A stretch of 33,278 bases of DNA from Pseudomonadota bacterium (GCA_963205005.1 CAUJHW010000162.1:1-33278), one strand, 5' to 3'; counted from the stretch's first letter, positions 1 through 6,888 are shown. Made by a program: numbers and translations. The notes: generated from the sequence alone by a model not told the origin.

Positions 1-1061
1 TCGATCCAGTCGCGGTTGAACTGATGCTCGTTCAGCACGGTGCTAGCTGTAGACCTGAAGCCGTGGACAGTGGCACGCCCATGGTAACCCATCCGGTAGA
101 GCGCATAGAGCATCGTGTTCTCAGAGATGACCCGGCTTCGCGTAGGTGCCGGGAAGAGAAAGGCGCTTTTCCCAGTGAGCTGCTTGAGCTCCTGCAGCGT
201 CGCGACGACCTGCGGCGCAAGAGGCACGAGATGTGCCTTGCGCATTTTCATCCGACCAGCGGGGATCCGCCACAACGGCTCGTCCCCCTCCACTCCCTCG
301 AACTCAGACCACGTCGCGAACCGCAATTCGGCTGTCCGGACGAATGTCAGAACCGCCAACTTGACGGCGAGGCGTGTCATCGATTCCCCGTCATAGTTGT
401 CTAAACGTGTGAGGAACTCAGCAAGCTCATGGGCTGCGAGCGCGCTGCGGTGCTTGACTGGACCTTGGGCTTTCAAAGCCCCACGGAGGTCTGCGGTAGG
501 GTCCCTTGGGCAGCGCGAGGTCGCGACGCCGTATCTGAAGATGGCGCTCGCCATTTGCATCACGCGCCTCGCCATCTCGACGGCGTCTCGCTTCTCGATG
601 GCTCTGATCACATCAAGGACTTCGATCGGTTCAATCTGCGATATGCGCCGCTGCCCCAGCTTCGGAAGTAGGTCGCCATCGAGGCGGCTGCGGAGCCGAC
701 TAGAATAGGAATCGGCCCACCTGCCGGACTGGTTCCGAAACCACTCCTCTGCGACTGAAGAAAAGGTGTGTCCCGCCGCGATCCGTTCCCGGCGATTGTC
801 GGCTTTGCGAGCCTCCGATGGATCGATCCCGGCTAGAAGGAGCTTGCGCGCCGCGTCCCGGGCGTCCCTAGCAGCCGCTAGTGAAACCAAGGGGTACGAT
901 CCGAGAGCAAGCTGCTTTTGCTTGCCCTGGAAGCGATAGGCTAGGCGCCACAGCCGCGAGCCGTTGGTTGTCACCACGACGAGAAGCCCCCCTGAGTCGG
1001 AGATCTTTTGCGGTCTCGCAGTGGGCTTCAACGCCCGGAGCTTCGCGTCTGAAAGCGACAT
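1..1061 (-). CDS. P4-type tyrosine recombinase (integrase), 3' part cut by window edge
   Basis: Site-specific recombinase that would integrate and excise a genomic island. The minus strand reads 353 codons from ATG at 1061 to the window edge without a stop. The N-terminus (about residues 1-90) is the arm-DNA-binding domain typical of P4-like integrases, with KPTARPQKISDSGGL, then WRLAYRFQGKQ and LALGSYPLVSLAAARD. A SAM-like core-binding domain follows (about 98-185). The catalytic domain shows R242 in VRTAELRF, the HLVPL beta-hairpin segment near 277-281, and H333-x-x-R336 in HGFRSTAST. The second catalytic histidine/tryptophan and the tyrosine lie beyond the edge, so activity cannot be judged. 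The gene is visibly less GC-rich than its neighbours. It sits next to the 3' end of a tRNA gene, the usual place for this family. Family assignment is firm; intactness is unknown. Confidence 0.95.
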   Translation of the reverse strand, partial: MSLSDAKLRALKPTARPQKISDSGGLLVVVTTNGSRLWRLAYRFQGKQKQLALGSYPLVSLAAARDARDAARKLLLAGIDPSEARKADNRRERIAAGHTFSSVAEEWFRNQSGRWADSYSSRLRSRLDGDLLPKLGQRRISQIEPIEVLDVIRAIEKRDAVEMARRVMQMASAIFRYGVATSRCPRDPTADLRGALKAQGPVKHRSALAAHELAEFLTRLDNYDGESMTRLAVKLAVLTFVRTAELRFATWSEFEGVEGDEPLWRIPAGRMKMRKAHLVPLAPQVVATLQELKQLTGKSAFLFPAPTRSRVISENTMLYALYRMGYHGRATVHGFRSTASTVLNEHQFNRDWI

Positions 1062-1063
1062 GG

Positions 1064-1114
1064 TGTTGGCATATTAGACTCCCCTGTTGGCATCAAGCCC
1101 CTATAGTGCCAACA
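1064..1114. promoter_or_regulatory. Three TGTTGGCA boxes in front of the integrase gene
   Basis: TGTTGGCAT occurs at 1064-1072 and again at 1085-1093, 21 bp apart. The complement TGCCAACA follows at 1107-1114, a further 22 bp on. The first copy lies 2 bp upstream of the integrase ATG. Spacing of two helical turns places the boxes on one face of DNA, as expected for a bound protein array. They may be arm-type integrase sites or operators of a regulator. A weak minus-strand promoter could overlap them (TTGATG, then TAATAT after 14 bp). Function is inference. Confidence 0.5.
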
Positions 1115-1227
1115 GAAGGCGTGGATACACCCGGACCTCAAAGGTCCCTCATGGAGGGATAATACATTGTTTTTATACGCTAACTGTCGAGCTTTCGGAC
1201 CTCAATGGAAGCCAGCGGAAGCGCTGC

Positions 1228-1303
1228 TGGTGGGCCCGGCAGGACTCGAACCTGCAACCAGACCGTTATGAGCGGTCGGCTCTAACCATTGAGCTACAGG
1301 CCC
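1228..1303 (-). tRNA. tRNA with CAU anticodon, probably tRNA-Ile2 (lysidine type)
   Basis: The minus strand folds into a complete cloverleaf of 76 nt with an encoded CCA end (1228-1230). The acceptor stem pairs GGGCCTG with CGGGCCC, with one T-G pair and discriminator A. The D arm is GCTC-AATGGTTA-GAGC. The anticodon stem GACCG/CGGTC closes loop CTCATAA, so the anticodon is CAT. The T arm is GCAGG-TTCGAGT-CCTGC. CAU occurs in initiator Met, elongator Met and the TilS-modified isoleucine tRNA. The GGTTAGAGC D-loop and CTCATAA loop resemble the bacterial Ile2 type, and the paired first acceptor base argues against initiator. The Ile2 versus elongator Met choice is less certain than the tRNA itself. 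Its 3' end faces the integrase gene. Confidence 0.95.
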
Positions 1304-1409
1304 CTGCAGCGCAGGTCTGGGCGTTACCATGGGCTGCACGGCGCTTAAAGCTTGCGTTCATGTGGGAATTGCGAGGCTTGTCGCCGACCTCTTGGACTGG
1401 AGCCTTTCT

Positions 1410-2153
1410 ATGAAGACCCTGATGCGCGCCGCGGCCCTCGGCCTCGTCCTCACCGCCACGGCCAGTGCGCCCGCCGCGCTGGCCCAGGCGACGGCGCCGG
1501 TGGCGGCGGACTCGCCGTTCCGCGCCACCACCTTCAACCTGTCGGCCTATGGCGAGACCCGAGTCGCGCCCGACATGGCCACGATCACCCTGGGGGTGAT
1601 GACCGAGGGCAAGACCGCCGCCGAGGCCTTCGCCGCCAACGCCACGCGGATGACCACCGTGCTGGCCAGCCTGACGAAGGCCGGGATCGCCGACCGGGAC
1701 ATCCAGACCTCGAACCTCAACCTGAACCCGCGGTACCGCTATGTGGAGAACCAGCCGCCGGTGCTGACCGGCTATCAGGTCTCCAACCAGGTGACCGTCA
1801 CCGTCCGCGATCTGAAGAAGGTGGGCGCGGCCGTCGACGCCACGGTGAACGCCGGCGCCAACCAGGTGAACGGTATCAGCTTCGGCCTGGCCGACCCCAC
1901 CGCCGCCGAGAACGCCGCGCGCGAGGCCGCGGTCCGGGCCCTCTCCGCCAAGGCCGAACTCTATGCCCGGGCCACCGGCTTCCGGGTCGCGCGCCTGGTC
2001 ACCCTGAGCGAAGGCGGCGGCTATCAGGCCCCGCCGCCGGCTCCGGCCCCCATGTACGCCATGCGCGGGGCGGCCAAGGAGTCGACCCCGGTCTCCGCGG
2101 GCGAGCTGCAGGTCCGCATCGACATCAGCGGCCTTTATGAGGTGACCCGCTAG
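1410..2153 (+). CDS. SIMPL (DUF541) domain periplasmic protein
   Basis: A secreted protein of 247 residues. Residues 1-27 are a signal peptide (MKTLMRAAALGLVLTATAS, cleavage likely after ALAQA). The rest is a SIMPL/DUF541 domain: FNLSAYGETRVAPDMATITLGV near the start, TSNLNLNPRYRYVENQPPVLTGYQ in the middle, and a C-terminal beta strand GELQVRIDISGLYEV. The family includes E. coli YggE and is linked to envelope or oxidative-stress tolerance, with no enzymatic activity established. ATG at 1410 was chosen because it starts the signal peptide and has GGAG about 7 nt upstream; earlier in-frame ATGs add no signal-like sequence. The gene stands alone, converging on the lipoprotein gene ending at 2213, with a REP hairpin between. 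Confidence 0.92.
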   Translation: MKTLMRAAALGLVLTATASAPAALAQATAPVAADSPFRATTFNLSAYGETRVAPDMATITLGVMTEGKTAAEAFAANATRMTTVLASLTKAGIADRDIQTSNLNLNPRYRYVENQPPVLTGYQVSNQVTVTVRDLKKVGAAVDATVNAGANQVNGISFGLADPTAAENAAREAAVRALSAKAELYARATGFRVARLVTLSEGGGYQAPPPAPAPMYAMRGAAKESTPVSAGELQVRIDISGLYEVTR

Positions 2154-2170
2154 GGGCCGGAATCGATACC

Positions 2171-2198
2171 GCTCATCCCGGCGAAGGCCGGGATGAGC
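2171..2198. repeat. REP-like palindrome between convergent genes
   Basis: A perfect 12-bp stem (GCTCATCCCGGC with its complement) around a GAAG loop. The same core TCATCCCGGC...GCCGGGATGA recurs at 8589-8612 and 14844-14971, so this is a dispersed family. It sits between two convergent stop codons (2153 and 2213), where its hairpin could also end transcription from both sides, although no T run follows. Confidence 0.85.
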
Positions 2199-2212
2199 CC
2201 AAGTTGTTGGCG

Positions 2213-2716
2213 TCAGGGCGTCTTCGACACCTTGCTGCGCCGGAAGACGCCCTCCAGGCGGTCGCCGATCATCCGGCCCGGAAAGGCGCGGTCGCCCTCC
2301 ATGACCGCGGCATAGACCAGATCGGTTCCCGCGACGGGGCCGGCCGCCCAGCCGACGCCGCGCGAGGCATCGGCCTGGGTGTTGCAGCTGGACTGGCGCG
2401 CCTGCCGGTCCTGGGCGGTCTTCTCAAGCAGCTTGCCGACCCGGATCAGGCCGGGCGCGTCGCAGGCGGGCAACTCGCGCTCGCAGACCGTCGTGGAGTT
2501 GTAGCGGTAGAGCAGCTTGCCCGAGCCCGCCTTGCCGATCACCACGCAGGTGGCGGGGTCGCCGATGGCCCTGGCGATCTCCGCGTCGAGATCGTCCTGG
2601 TTCACCCCTGGCGGCGCGGTGGGCTGGCAGGCCGACAGCGCCAGCGCCGCGACGCAGGCGAAGGCGGCCGGGGCGGCGGCGGCGCTAGGCGGCCGCCTTG
2701 ATGATGTTGGCGTCAT
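2213..2716 (-). CDS. Predicted lipoprotein, function unknown, overlapping panD
   Basis: A product of 167 residues starting at ATG 2716 ([10 protein letters not shown]). It has a short basic N-region, a hydrophobic stretch ([15 protein letters not shown]) and a lipobox ending LSAC, so it is probably a lipid-anchored envelope protein. The mature part has several cysteines ([41 protein letters not shown]) that could form disulfides. I do not recognise a named domain; GKAGSGK resembles a P-loop only superficially. The first 32 nt overlap the 3' end of panD in another frame. The ATG lies inside panD, so translation is probably coupled and the two genes are likely co-transcribed. An earlier in-frame ATG at 2773 would lengthen the overlap and bury the signal sequence, so it is less likely. 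Confidence 0.8.
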   Translation of the reverse strand: MTPTSSRRPPSAAAAPAAFACVAALALSACQPTAPPGVNQDDLDAEIARAIGDPATCVVIGKAGSGKLLYRYNSTTVCERELPACDAPGLIRVGKLLEKTAQDRQARQSSCNTQADASRGVGWAAGPVAGTDLVYAAVMEGDRAFPGRMIGDRLEGVFRRSKVSKTP

Positions 2717-3041
2717 CCAGCAGGACCACGGTGGGCGCATAGTTGCGAGCCTCCTCGGCAGGCAGAATGCCATAGGTGACGACGATCACCTTGTCGCCCT
2801 TCTGAACCAGCCGGGCGGCGGCGCCATTGACACCGATCACCTTCGAGCCGCGCGGCGCCTCGATGGCGTAGGTGGTGAAGCGCTGACCGTTGGTGATGTT
2901 CAGCACGTCCACCTGCTCGTGCGGCAGGATGCCCGAGGCGTCGAGCAGGTCGCGGTCGATGGCGATCGAGCCCTCATAGTCGAGGTCGGCCTGGGTGACC
3001 GTGGCGCGATGCAGCTTGGCCTTCAGGAGCGTGAGCAGCAT
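2685..3041 (-). CDS. panD: Aspartate 1-decarboxylase (pyruvoyl enzyme)
   Basis: Decarboxylates L-aspartate to beta-alanine for pantothenate and coenzyme A synthesis, in the cytoplasm. At 118 residues it has the usual family length. Autocleavage would occur between G24 and S25 in [10 protein letters not shown], creating the pyruvoyl group on the new alpha chain. Other family landmarks are the N-terminal [20 protein letters not shown], the [13 protein letters not shown] segment and [20 protein letters not shown] near the C-terminus. The gene starts at ATG 3041 with GAGGA about 5 nt upstream. It is followed, with a 32-nt overlap, by a lipoprotein gene. The 170 bp upstream contains a degenerate GC-rich tandem repeat and a palindrome at 3173-3187 that may regulate it. 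Confidence 0.97.
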   Translation of the reverse strand: MLLTLLKAKLHRATVTQADLDYEGSIAIDRDLLDASGILPHEQVDVLNITNGQRFTTYAIEAPRGSKVIGVNGAAARLVQKGDKVIVVTYGILPAEEARNYAPTVVLLDDANIIKAAA

Positions 3042-3052
3042 GTGGTCCTCGT

Positions 3053-3096
3053 GGCGTGGGGCCGGTCTGGCGTGGGGGGCCGGTGTGGCGCGGGGC
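3053..3096. repeat. Degenerate GC-rich tandem repeat in the panD leader
   Basis: Units GGCGTGGGGCCGGTCT (3053-3068), GGCGTGGGGGGCCGGTGT (3069-3086) and a partial GGCGCGGGGC (3087-3096) follow one another directly. They begin 12 bp upstream of the panD start codon, in the region where its leader or promoter should be. Confidence 0.6.
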
Positions 3097-3172
3097 GCAT
3101 ATACGCACCCGGACGAGGGGATTCAATGCGCGTCGGCGGCGCGGTTCACGTCGAGGCAGCGGGGACGGAACG

Positions 3173-3187
3173 CCTTACAATGTAAGG
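3173..3187. promoter_or_regulatory. Palindrome CCTTACA-A-TGTAAGG, candidate operator
   Basis: A perfect 7-bp dyad around one base, and an AT-containing island in GC-rich sequence. It lies about 130 bp upstream of panD and 25 bp past the stop of the hydrolase gene ending at 3213. The size and form fit a homodimeric repressor site of the TetR/GntR kind. No regulator gene is nearby, so the binding protein and target are unknown. Confidence 0.4.
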
Positions 3188-3212
3188 ACTTGCGGGTCCG
3201 CCGAACGGGCCT

Positions 3213-4082
3213 TCAGACCGCGTGGCGGCGCAGGAACCCGGTCATCTCGTCCAGCACCGGCGCGCGGCCGCGCAGGGGTCGCGACAGGGCCAGGACCATG
3301 CGGACGTGGTCGACGCCGGGATAGTGCCGCTCCTCGACCTCGACGCCGGCGGCGCGGAAGCGCTGGGCGAGGGCGATGGTGTTCTTGGGCCAGACCATGT
3401 TGTCGGCGTCGCCCGTGGCCAGGAAGGCCGGCGGACTGGCCGGGCCCACATAGGCCAGCGGCTGGGTGGCGGGCAGATCGGAGGTCTGGCCGAAGACCCG
3501 GTTGGTGATGTCGCCCTTCAGCGGCAGGAAATCATAGGGCCCGGAGAGCCCGGCCAGCGCCCGGACATGCCGCGGGTCGACGCCGGCGGCGGCGAGGTAG
3601 CGTCCGTCCAGCCCCAGCATCACCGCGTTGTAGGCGCCCGCCGAATGTCCGGCCAGCACCAGCCGCTCCGGATCGCCGCCGAACCGGCGGGCGTTGTCGG
3701 CGGCCCACCGGACTGCGCGCGCGCCGTCTTCCAGGAACAGCGGATAGCGCACTTCGGGATAGAGCCGGTAGTCGGCCACCACGGTCACGAAGCCGCGCGA
3801 CGCGAGCGCGTGTCCGACCCAGTTGTAGTCCTGACGCCGGCCGGAATCCCAGGAACCGCCGTAGAAGAACACCGCGATGGGCGCCAGGCCGGCGATCCCG
3901 CGCGGCGCATAGACATCCAGGGTCTGACGGGGATGGTCGCCATAGGCCTCGCCGCGGGAGACGCGGGCTGCGGCGTCCTTGGGTGACAGGGTCGCGAACA
4001 GGGTCAGCGGGGAGCATGCCGCCGTGAAGGCTCCGGCGGCGGCGGCGAGCGTCAGGCGCTTGGTCACGGTGGGCGGCGGCAT
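3213..4082 (-). CDS. Alpha/beta-hydrolase-fold esterase, probable lipoprotein
   Basis: An exported carboxylesterase-like hydrolase of 289 residues. The N-terminus (KRLTLAAAAGAFTAAC) ends in a possible lipobox with C23, so it is probably membrane-anchored. The fold is of the BD-FAE/kynurenine-formamidase kind: DVYAPRG, then the oxyanion segment FFYGGSWDSG (about 72-81), the nucleophile elbow GHSAG with S147, a GDADNMV segment with the likely acid D225 or D227, and H259 in YPGVDHVRM. The substrate cannot be told; small acyl esters are usual for the family. ATG 4082 starts a signal-like segment. It is divergent from the serine hydrolase at 4244, with about 160 bp between. Confidence 0.88.
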   Translation of the reverse strand: MPPPTVTKRLTLAAAAGAFTAACSPLTLFATLSPKDAAARVSRGEAYGDHPRQTLDVYAPRGIAGLAPIAVFFYGGSWDSGRRQDYNWVGHALASRGFVTVVADYRLYPEVRYPLFLEDGARAVRWAADNARRFGGDPERLVLAGHSAGAYNAVMLGLDGRYLAAAGVDPRHVRALAGLSGPYDFLPLKGDITNRVFGQTSDLPATQPLAYVGPASPPAFLATGDADNMVWPKNTIALAQRFRAAGVEVEERHYPGVDHVRMVLALSRPLRGRAPVLDEMTGFLRRHAV

Positions 4083-4243
4083 CGGCCTCAGTTACGTACG
4101 CGGGGCGCGGCGCGCAACTCTCGCCGGCCCCATCCGACATACGCGCGCCCGGGCGCCGAGGATGCAGGCGCCGTAACGGACCCTTGACGCCACCCCCTCC
4201 CCCCGGCGCAATGTGGGTGAACAGCGATAAGGGAGGATGCGAG

Positions 4244-5485
4244 ATGGACGGAGCCCAGGCGCCCGCGGGATTCAATCCGGAGACCCTGGCGCAGATCGCG
4301 CCCGCCCTTCAGAGCATCATCGACCAGGGAACACTGTCCGGCGCCGTGACCCTGGTGTGGCGGGGCGGCGAGGTGGTCCAGTCCCTGGCCATCGGCCAGC
4401 GCGACATCGAGGGCGGTCTGCCCATGACGCGGGACACCCTGTTCCGCATTGCGTCCATGACCAAGCCGGTCACCTCCATCGCGGTGATGATGCTGGTCGA
4501 GGAAGGCAAGCTGAAGCTCACTGACCCGGTGACCAAGTGGCTGCCGGAACTGGCCGACATGCATGTGCTCGACGACGCCACCGGCCCGCTGGACGCCACC
4601 GCGCCTGCCCTGCGCGACATCACGGTCGAGGACCTGATGACCCACCGCGCGGGCCTGGCCTACGCCTTCACCTCGTCGGGTCCGATCGCGCACGCCCACC
4701 ACGACAAGCTGGGCTCGCCGCTGGTCAATCCGATGACCCCGGACGAGTGGCTGAAGGCGCTGGGCGAGCTGCCGCTCAGCTACCAGCCCGGCGATCGCTT
4801 CCACTACAGCCACGCCACAGAGGTGCTGGGCTTCCTGGTGGCCCGCATCGAGGGCAAGCCGCTGGGCCAGGTGCTGAAGGAACGCATCTTCGACCCGCTG
4901 GGCATGAAGGATACCGGCTTCTGGGTTCCGCCGGAAAAGCGCGACCGCATGGCCAAGCTCTATGAAGCGCCGCCCGAGGGGCCGCTGAAGGACGTCTCGA
5001 TCCCGCACGGTGATACCCCGCCGGCCTTCGAGGGCGGCGGCGGCGGACTGGTGTCCACGGCCGACGACTACCTGAAGTTCGCCCGGATGATGCTGGGTCG
5101 CGGCGAGGTGGACGGCGTGCGGCTGGTGAAGCCCGAGACCGTCGACCTGATGATGCAGAACCGGCTGACGGAAGAGCAGCGCGGGCACGGTTTCCTGGGC
5201 ATGCCCTTCTGGCTCAGCCAGGGCTTCGGCCTGGGCGTCTCGATGATCCTCGACGCCGAGCAGCACCAGTGGATGGGCGCCGGCGCGGCAGGCGCCTTCG
5301 GCTGGCCCGGCGCCTTCGGCACCTGGTGGCAGGCCGACCCGGCCAACGACATGATCCTGATCTACCTGATCCAGGATTCCATGCCGCTGGGCCCCGAGGC
5401 CGTCACCGCCATGCAGGGCCAGCGCCCGACCGGCCGGATCGGCGGCCCGATGTTCCAGAAGATCGTCTACGGCGCGCTGGGGTAG
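4244..5485 (+). CDS. Serine hydrolase, beta-lactamase/EstB family (PF00144)
   Basis: A 413-residue member of the class C beta-lactamase-like family, which also includes esterases and D-aminopeptidases. The nucleophile motif S-x-x-K is S71-M-T-K74, in FRIASMTKPVTSIAVMMLVEEGK. The second motif is Y188-S-H190, in HYSHATEVLGFLVARIEGKPL, with Tyr as the general base. GGGGLVSTADDYLKFARMML and the FGWPGAFGTWWQADP segment are typical of EstB-like members. No signal peptide is visible, so it is probably cytoplasmic, and esterase is more likely than true beta-lactamase. ATG 4244 was chosen for the GGGAGG about 8 nt upstream; ATGs at 4184 and 4211 precede that site. About 30 bp after its stop lies the 84-bp inverted-repeat element. 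Confidence 0.92.
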   Translation: MDGAQAPAGFNPETLAQIAPALQSIIDQGTLSGAVTLVWRGGEVVQSLAIGQRDIEGGLPMTRDTLFRIASMTKPVTSIAVMMLVEEGKLKLTDPVTKWLPELADMHVLDDATGPLDATAPALRDITVEDLMTHRAGLAYAFTSSGPIAHAHHDKLGSPLVNPMTPDEWLKALGELPLSYQPGDRFHYSHATEVLGFLVARIEGKPLGQVLKERIFDPLGMKDTGFWVPPEKRDRMAKLYEAPPEGPLKDVSIPHGDTPPAFEGGGGGLVSTADDYLKFARMMLGRGEVDGVRLVKPETVDLMMQNRLTEEQRGHGFLGMPFWLSQGFGLGVSMILDAEQHQWMGAGAAGAFGWPGAFGTWWQADPANDMILIYLIQDSMPLGPEAVTAMQGQRPTGRIGGPMFQKIVYGALG

Positions 5486-5515
5486 GCCTGGGCGCCGCAG
5501 GCGCTTTCAAGGGAG

Positions 5516-5599
5516 CCACGGAAAACACGGAAAACACGGAGGTGTGCGGCTGGGACATCCCGCTCCAATGGCTTTCCGTGTCGTCTGTGATTTCCGTGG
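5516..5599. mobile_element. Short empty inverted-repeat element of the CACGGAA family (MITE-like)
   Basis: Arms of 25 bp at 5516-5540 and 5575-5599 match in 21 of 25 positions as inverted repeats. Each arm is built from 9-nt steps such as CCACGGAAA and ACACGGAAA. The 34-bp centre codes for nothing visible. The arms are the same kind as those at 18863-18998 and at 21736-22242, where they enclose a nuclease-fold gene, so this is probably a non-autonomous copy. It begins 30 bp after the serine hydrolase stop codon. No clear target duplication is seen. Confidence 0.7.
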
Positions 5600-5666
5600 A
5601 TGATTTCAGCGACGATGACGCGCCGCGGCGGCGGCGGGACCGACGCGCACCCTCATCCGTCGGCCG

Positions 5667-6020
5667 TCATCCCCTCCGGGGCGCCACGCAGATGGGCTTG
5701 CCGTTCAGTGTGTCACCGACCAGGGAACCCTCCCGGATTCCCGTCCGGCGGGCCGCGTTCAGCGCGCGGCTTTCCGGCGGTGGTGTCTGACCGTTCGCGC
5801 ACACAGAGACCTCCACCCGCTGGCCGCCGTTGGGACAGGTGCAGAGGATCTCCCGCGGGTCGAGGCGGCTGCCGGGAACCTGGCACACCGGCGGAACCGA
5901 CTGGCCGCCTACCTCGATGCACTGGATCGTCTTCGTCGGCGGGGTCTCGGCGATGGGTTGCGCCAACACGGTCGCGCCGGTGAGGCCGGCGATGATCAGC
6001 GCAATCGTGGACAGTCGCAT
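5667..6020 (-). CDS. Small secreted cysteine-containing protein, unknown function
   Basis: A 117-residue protein with a clear signal peptide (MRLSTIALIIAGLTGATVLA, cleavage near residue 20). The mature part contains several cysteines (IQCIEVGG, PPVCQVPGS, ILCTCPNGGQ, SVCANGQ, KPICVAP), suggesting disulfide bonds in the periplasm or outside the cell. No catalytic motif or named domain is recognised. ATG 6020 was preferred over ATG 6059 because it begins the signal peptide directly. It is divergent from the small rod-like gene at 6142. Confidence 0.75.
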   Translation of the reverse strand: MRLSTIALIIAGLTGATVLAQPIAETPPTKTIQCIEVGGQSVPPVCQVPGSRLDPREILCTCPNGGQRVEVSVCANGQTPPPESRALNAARRTGIREGSLVGDTLNGKPICVAPRRG

Positions 6021-6141
6021 GCGGCGCTCCCTGGCTCGGAGAAGATACGCGCGCCCCACGCCGCCGGTTTCCGGAAAAACACCGTTCGTTCACCACGTTT
6101 CTGAGCCGGCGGTTAAGCCTGGTCGGCGCAAGGTTGCGGTC

Positions 6142-6366
6142 ATGGACCCGATCGCCACCGCCCGCTACGGCCTGATGGCCGCCTCGAACCGCTTCGAAGC
6201 CTCGGCGACGCAGGTCGCCGGCATGGGCGCTGGCGCCGACAGCTTCGATCCCGCGGAGCCGATGGTGGAGATGATCCAGGCCAAGCACGCCTTCTCGGCC
6301 AACCTGACGGTGATCCGCTTCGCCCAGGACATGTGGGACTCGCTGCTGGGCCTTCAGGCGAAATAG
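6142..6366 (+). CDS. Miniature flagellar rod/hook-family protein
   Basis: A protein of only 74 residues. Residues 2-28 (IATARYGLMAASNRFEASAT) resemble the N-terminal helix of flagellar rod and hook proteins. Residues 41-71 (MVEMIQAKHAFSANLTVIR, then AQDMWDSLLGL) resemble their C-terminal helix. Normal FlgB, FlgC, FlgE, FlgF or FlgG proteins have a long middle part, which here is about 12 residues. It keeps the two helices that form the rod's coiled D0 domain and little else. No other flagellar gene is in the window. The start is ATG 6142 with a weak AAGG site upstream. A strong hairpin terminator follows. Role unknown; an axial-structure accessory or a decayed paralogue are both possible. Confidence 0.75.
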   Translation: MDPIATARYGLMAASNRFEASATQVAGMGAGADSFDPAEPMVEMIQAKHAFSANLTVIRFAQDMWDSLLGLQAK

Positions 6367-6387
6367 CCACAGCCTTCCGCGCACGAA

Positions 6388-6413
6388 AAAGGGGAGCCTC
6401 GCGGCTCCCCTTT
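6388..6413. terminator. Bidirectional intrinsic terminator between convergent genes
   Basis: A perfect 11-bp stem, AAAGGGGAGCC with its complement, around a TCGC loop. The stem is flanked by an A run on the left and TTT on the right. It lies 21 bp after the stop at 6366 and 22 bp after the stop of the opposite gene at 6436, so it can serve both strands. Confidence 0.9.
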
Positions 6414-6435
6414 CCGTATCGACTGTCCGCAGGGA

Positions 6436-6888
6436 CTATTTCTTCTCGGTGGGATCCGAGCCATCGGTCGGCGCGCCGGTGCCCGACGAGCCCATGAACA
6501 GCTTCTTGCCGTCCGGGAAGGTCACGTCGCGGCCGTTGGCCTTGCAGGCCGGGCGGCAGAGCTTGTCCTTGGACTGGTAGCCGCGGACGATGATCTCGGT
6601 GCCGGGCTTCAGCGAGTTGCGGTCGATGCCCGAGCGCAGGAGGGTGTTGGGCGTGCCGCCCTCGACCATCCACGCGGTGGCCTTGCCGGCCGAGTCGACC
6701 ACGTTCACGTGCACCCAGGCATGGGGGTTGATCCACTCCACGCGGGTCACCTTGCCACGCAGCAGGACCGGAGCCTTGCCGTCGAACTCGGCGGCGAAGG
6801 CGTGGTGCGCCAGGGCCGCGCCGCCGGCGGCGGCGATGCTCAGGGCGGCCCCGATGGCCCCCGCGATAATCAGGTTCTTCTTTTTCAT
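6436..6888 (-). CDS. DUF6152 family secreted protein
   Basis: A 150-residue exported protein. The signal peptide is MKKKNLIIAGAIGAALSIAA with cleavage near ALA-HH (about residue 28). The mature start HHAFAAEFD and the segment VEWINPHAWVHVNV are hallmarks of DUF6152. Next come AWMVEGGTPNTLLRSGIDRN and GTEIIVRGYQSKDKLCRPAC. The fold is probably a small beta-barrel; the function is unknown. Start ATG 6888 has GGAGG 6 nt upstream. It is followed on the opposite side by a terminator. The gene upstream on the same strand (6956-7816) encodes another exported protein of unknown function, 67 bp away. The pair looks co-transcribed, and such pairing is familiar to me from sphingomonads and caulobacters (from memory). 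Confidence 0.88.
   Translation of the reverse strand: MKKKNLIIAGAIGAALSIAAAGGAALAHHAFAAEFDGKAPVLLRGKVTRVEWINPHAWVHVNVVDSAGKATAWMVEGGTPNTLLRSGIDRNSLKPGTEIIVRGYQSKDKLCRPACKANGRDVTFPDGKKLFMGSSGTGAPTDGSDPTEKK

Noticed and set aside
24..708. Several plus-strand open frames in the first kilobase
   Set aside because: They are shadows of the minus-strand integrase, which runs off the left edge.
1133..1158. Small hairpins GGACCT-CAA-AGGTCC and CCCTC-ATG-GAGGG downstream of the tRNA
   Set aside because: Stems of 5-6 bp without a T tract; too weak to call a terminator, though they may be part of the element end.
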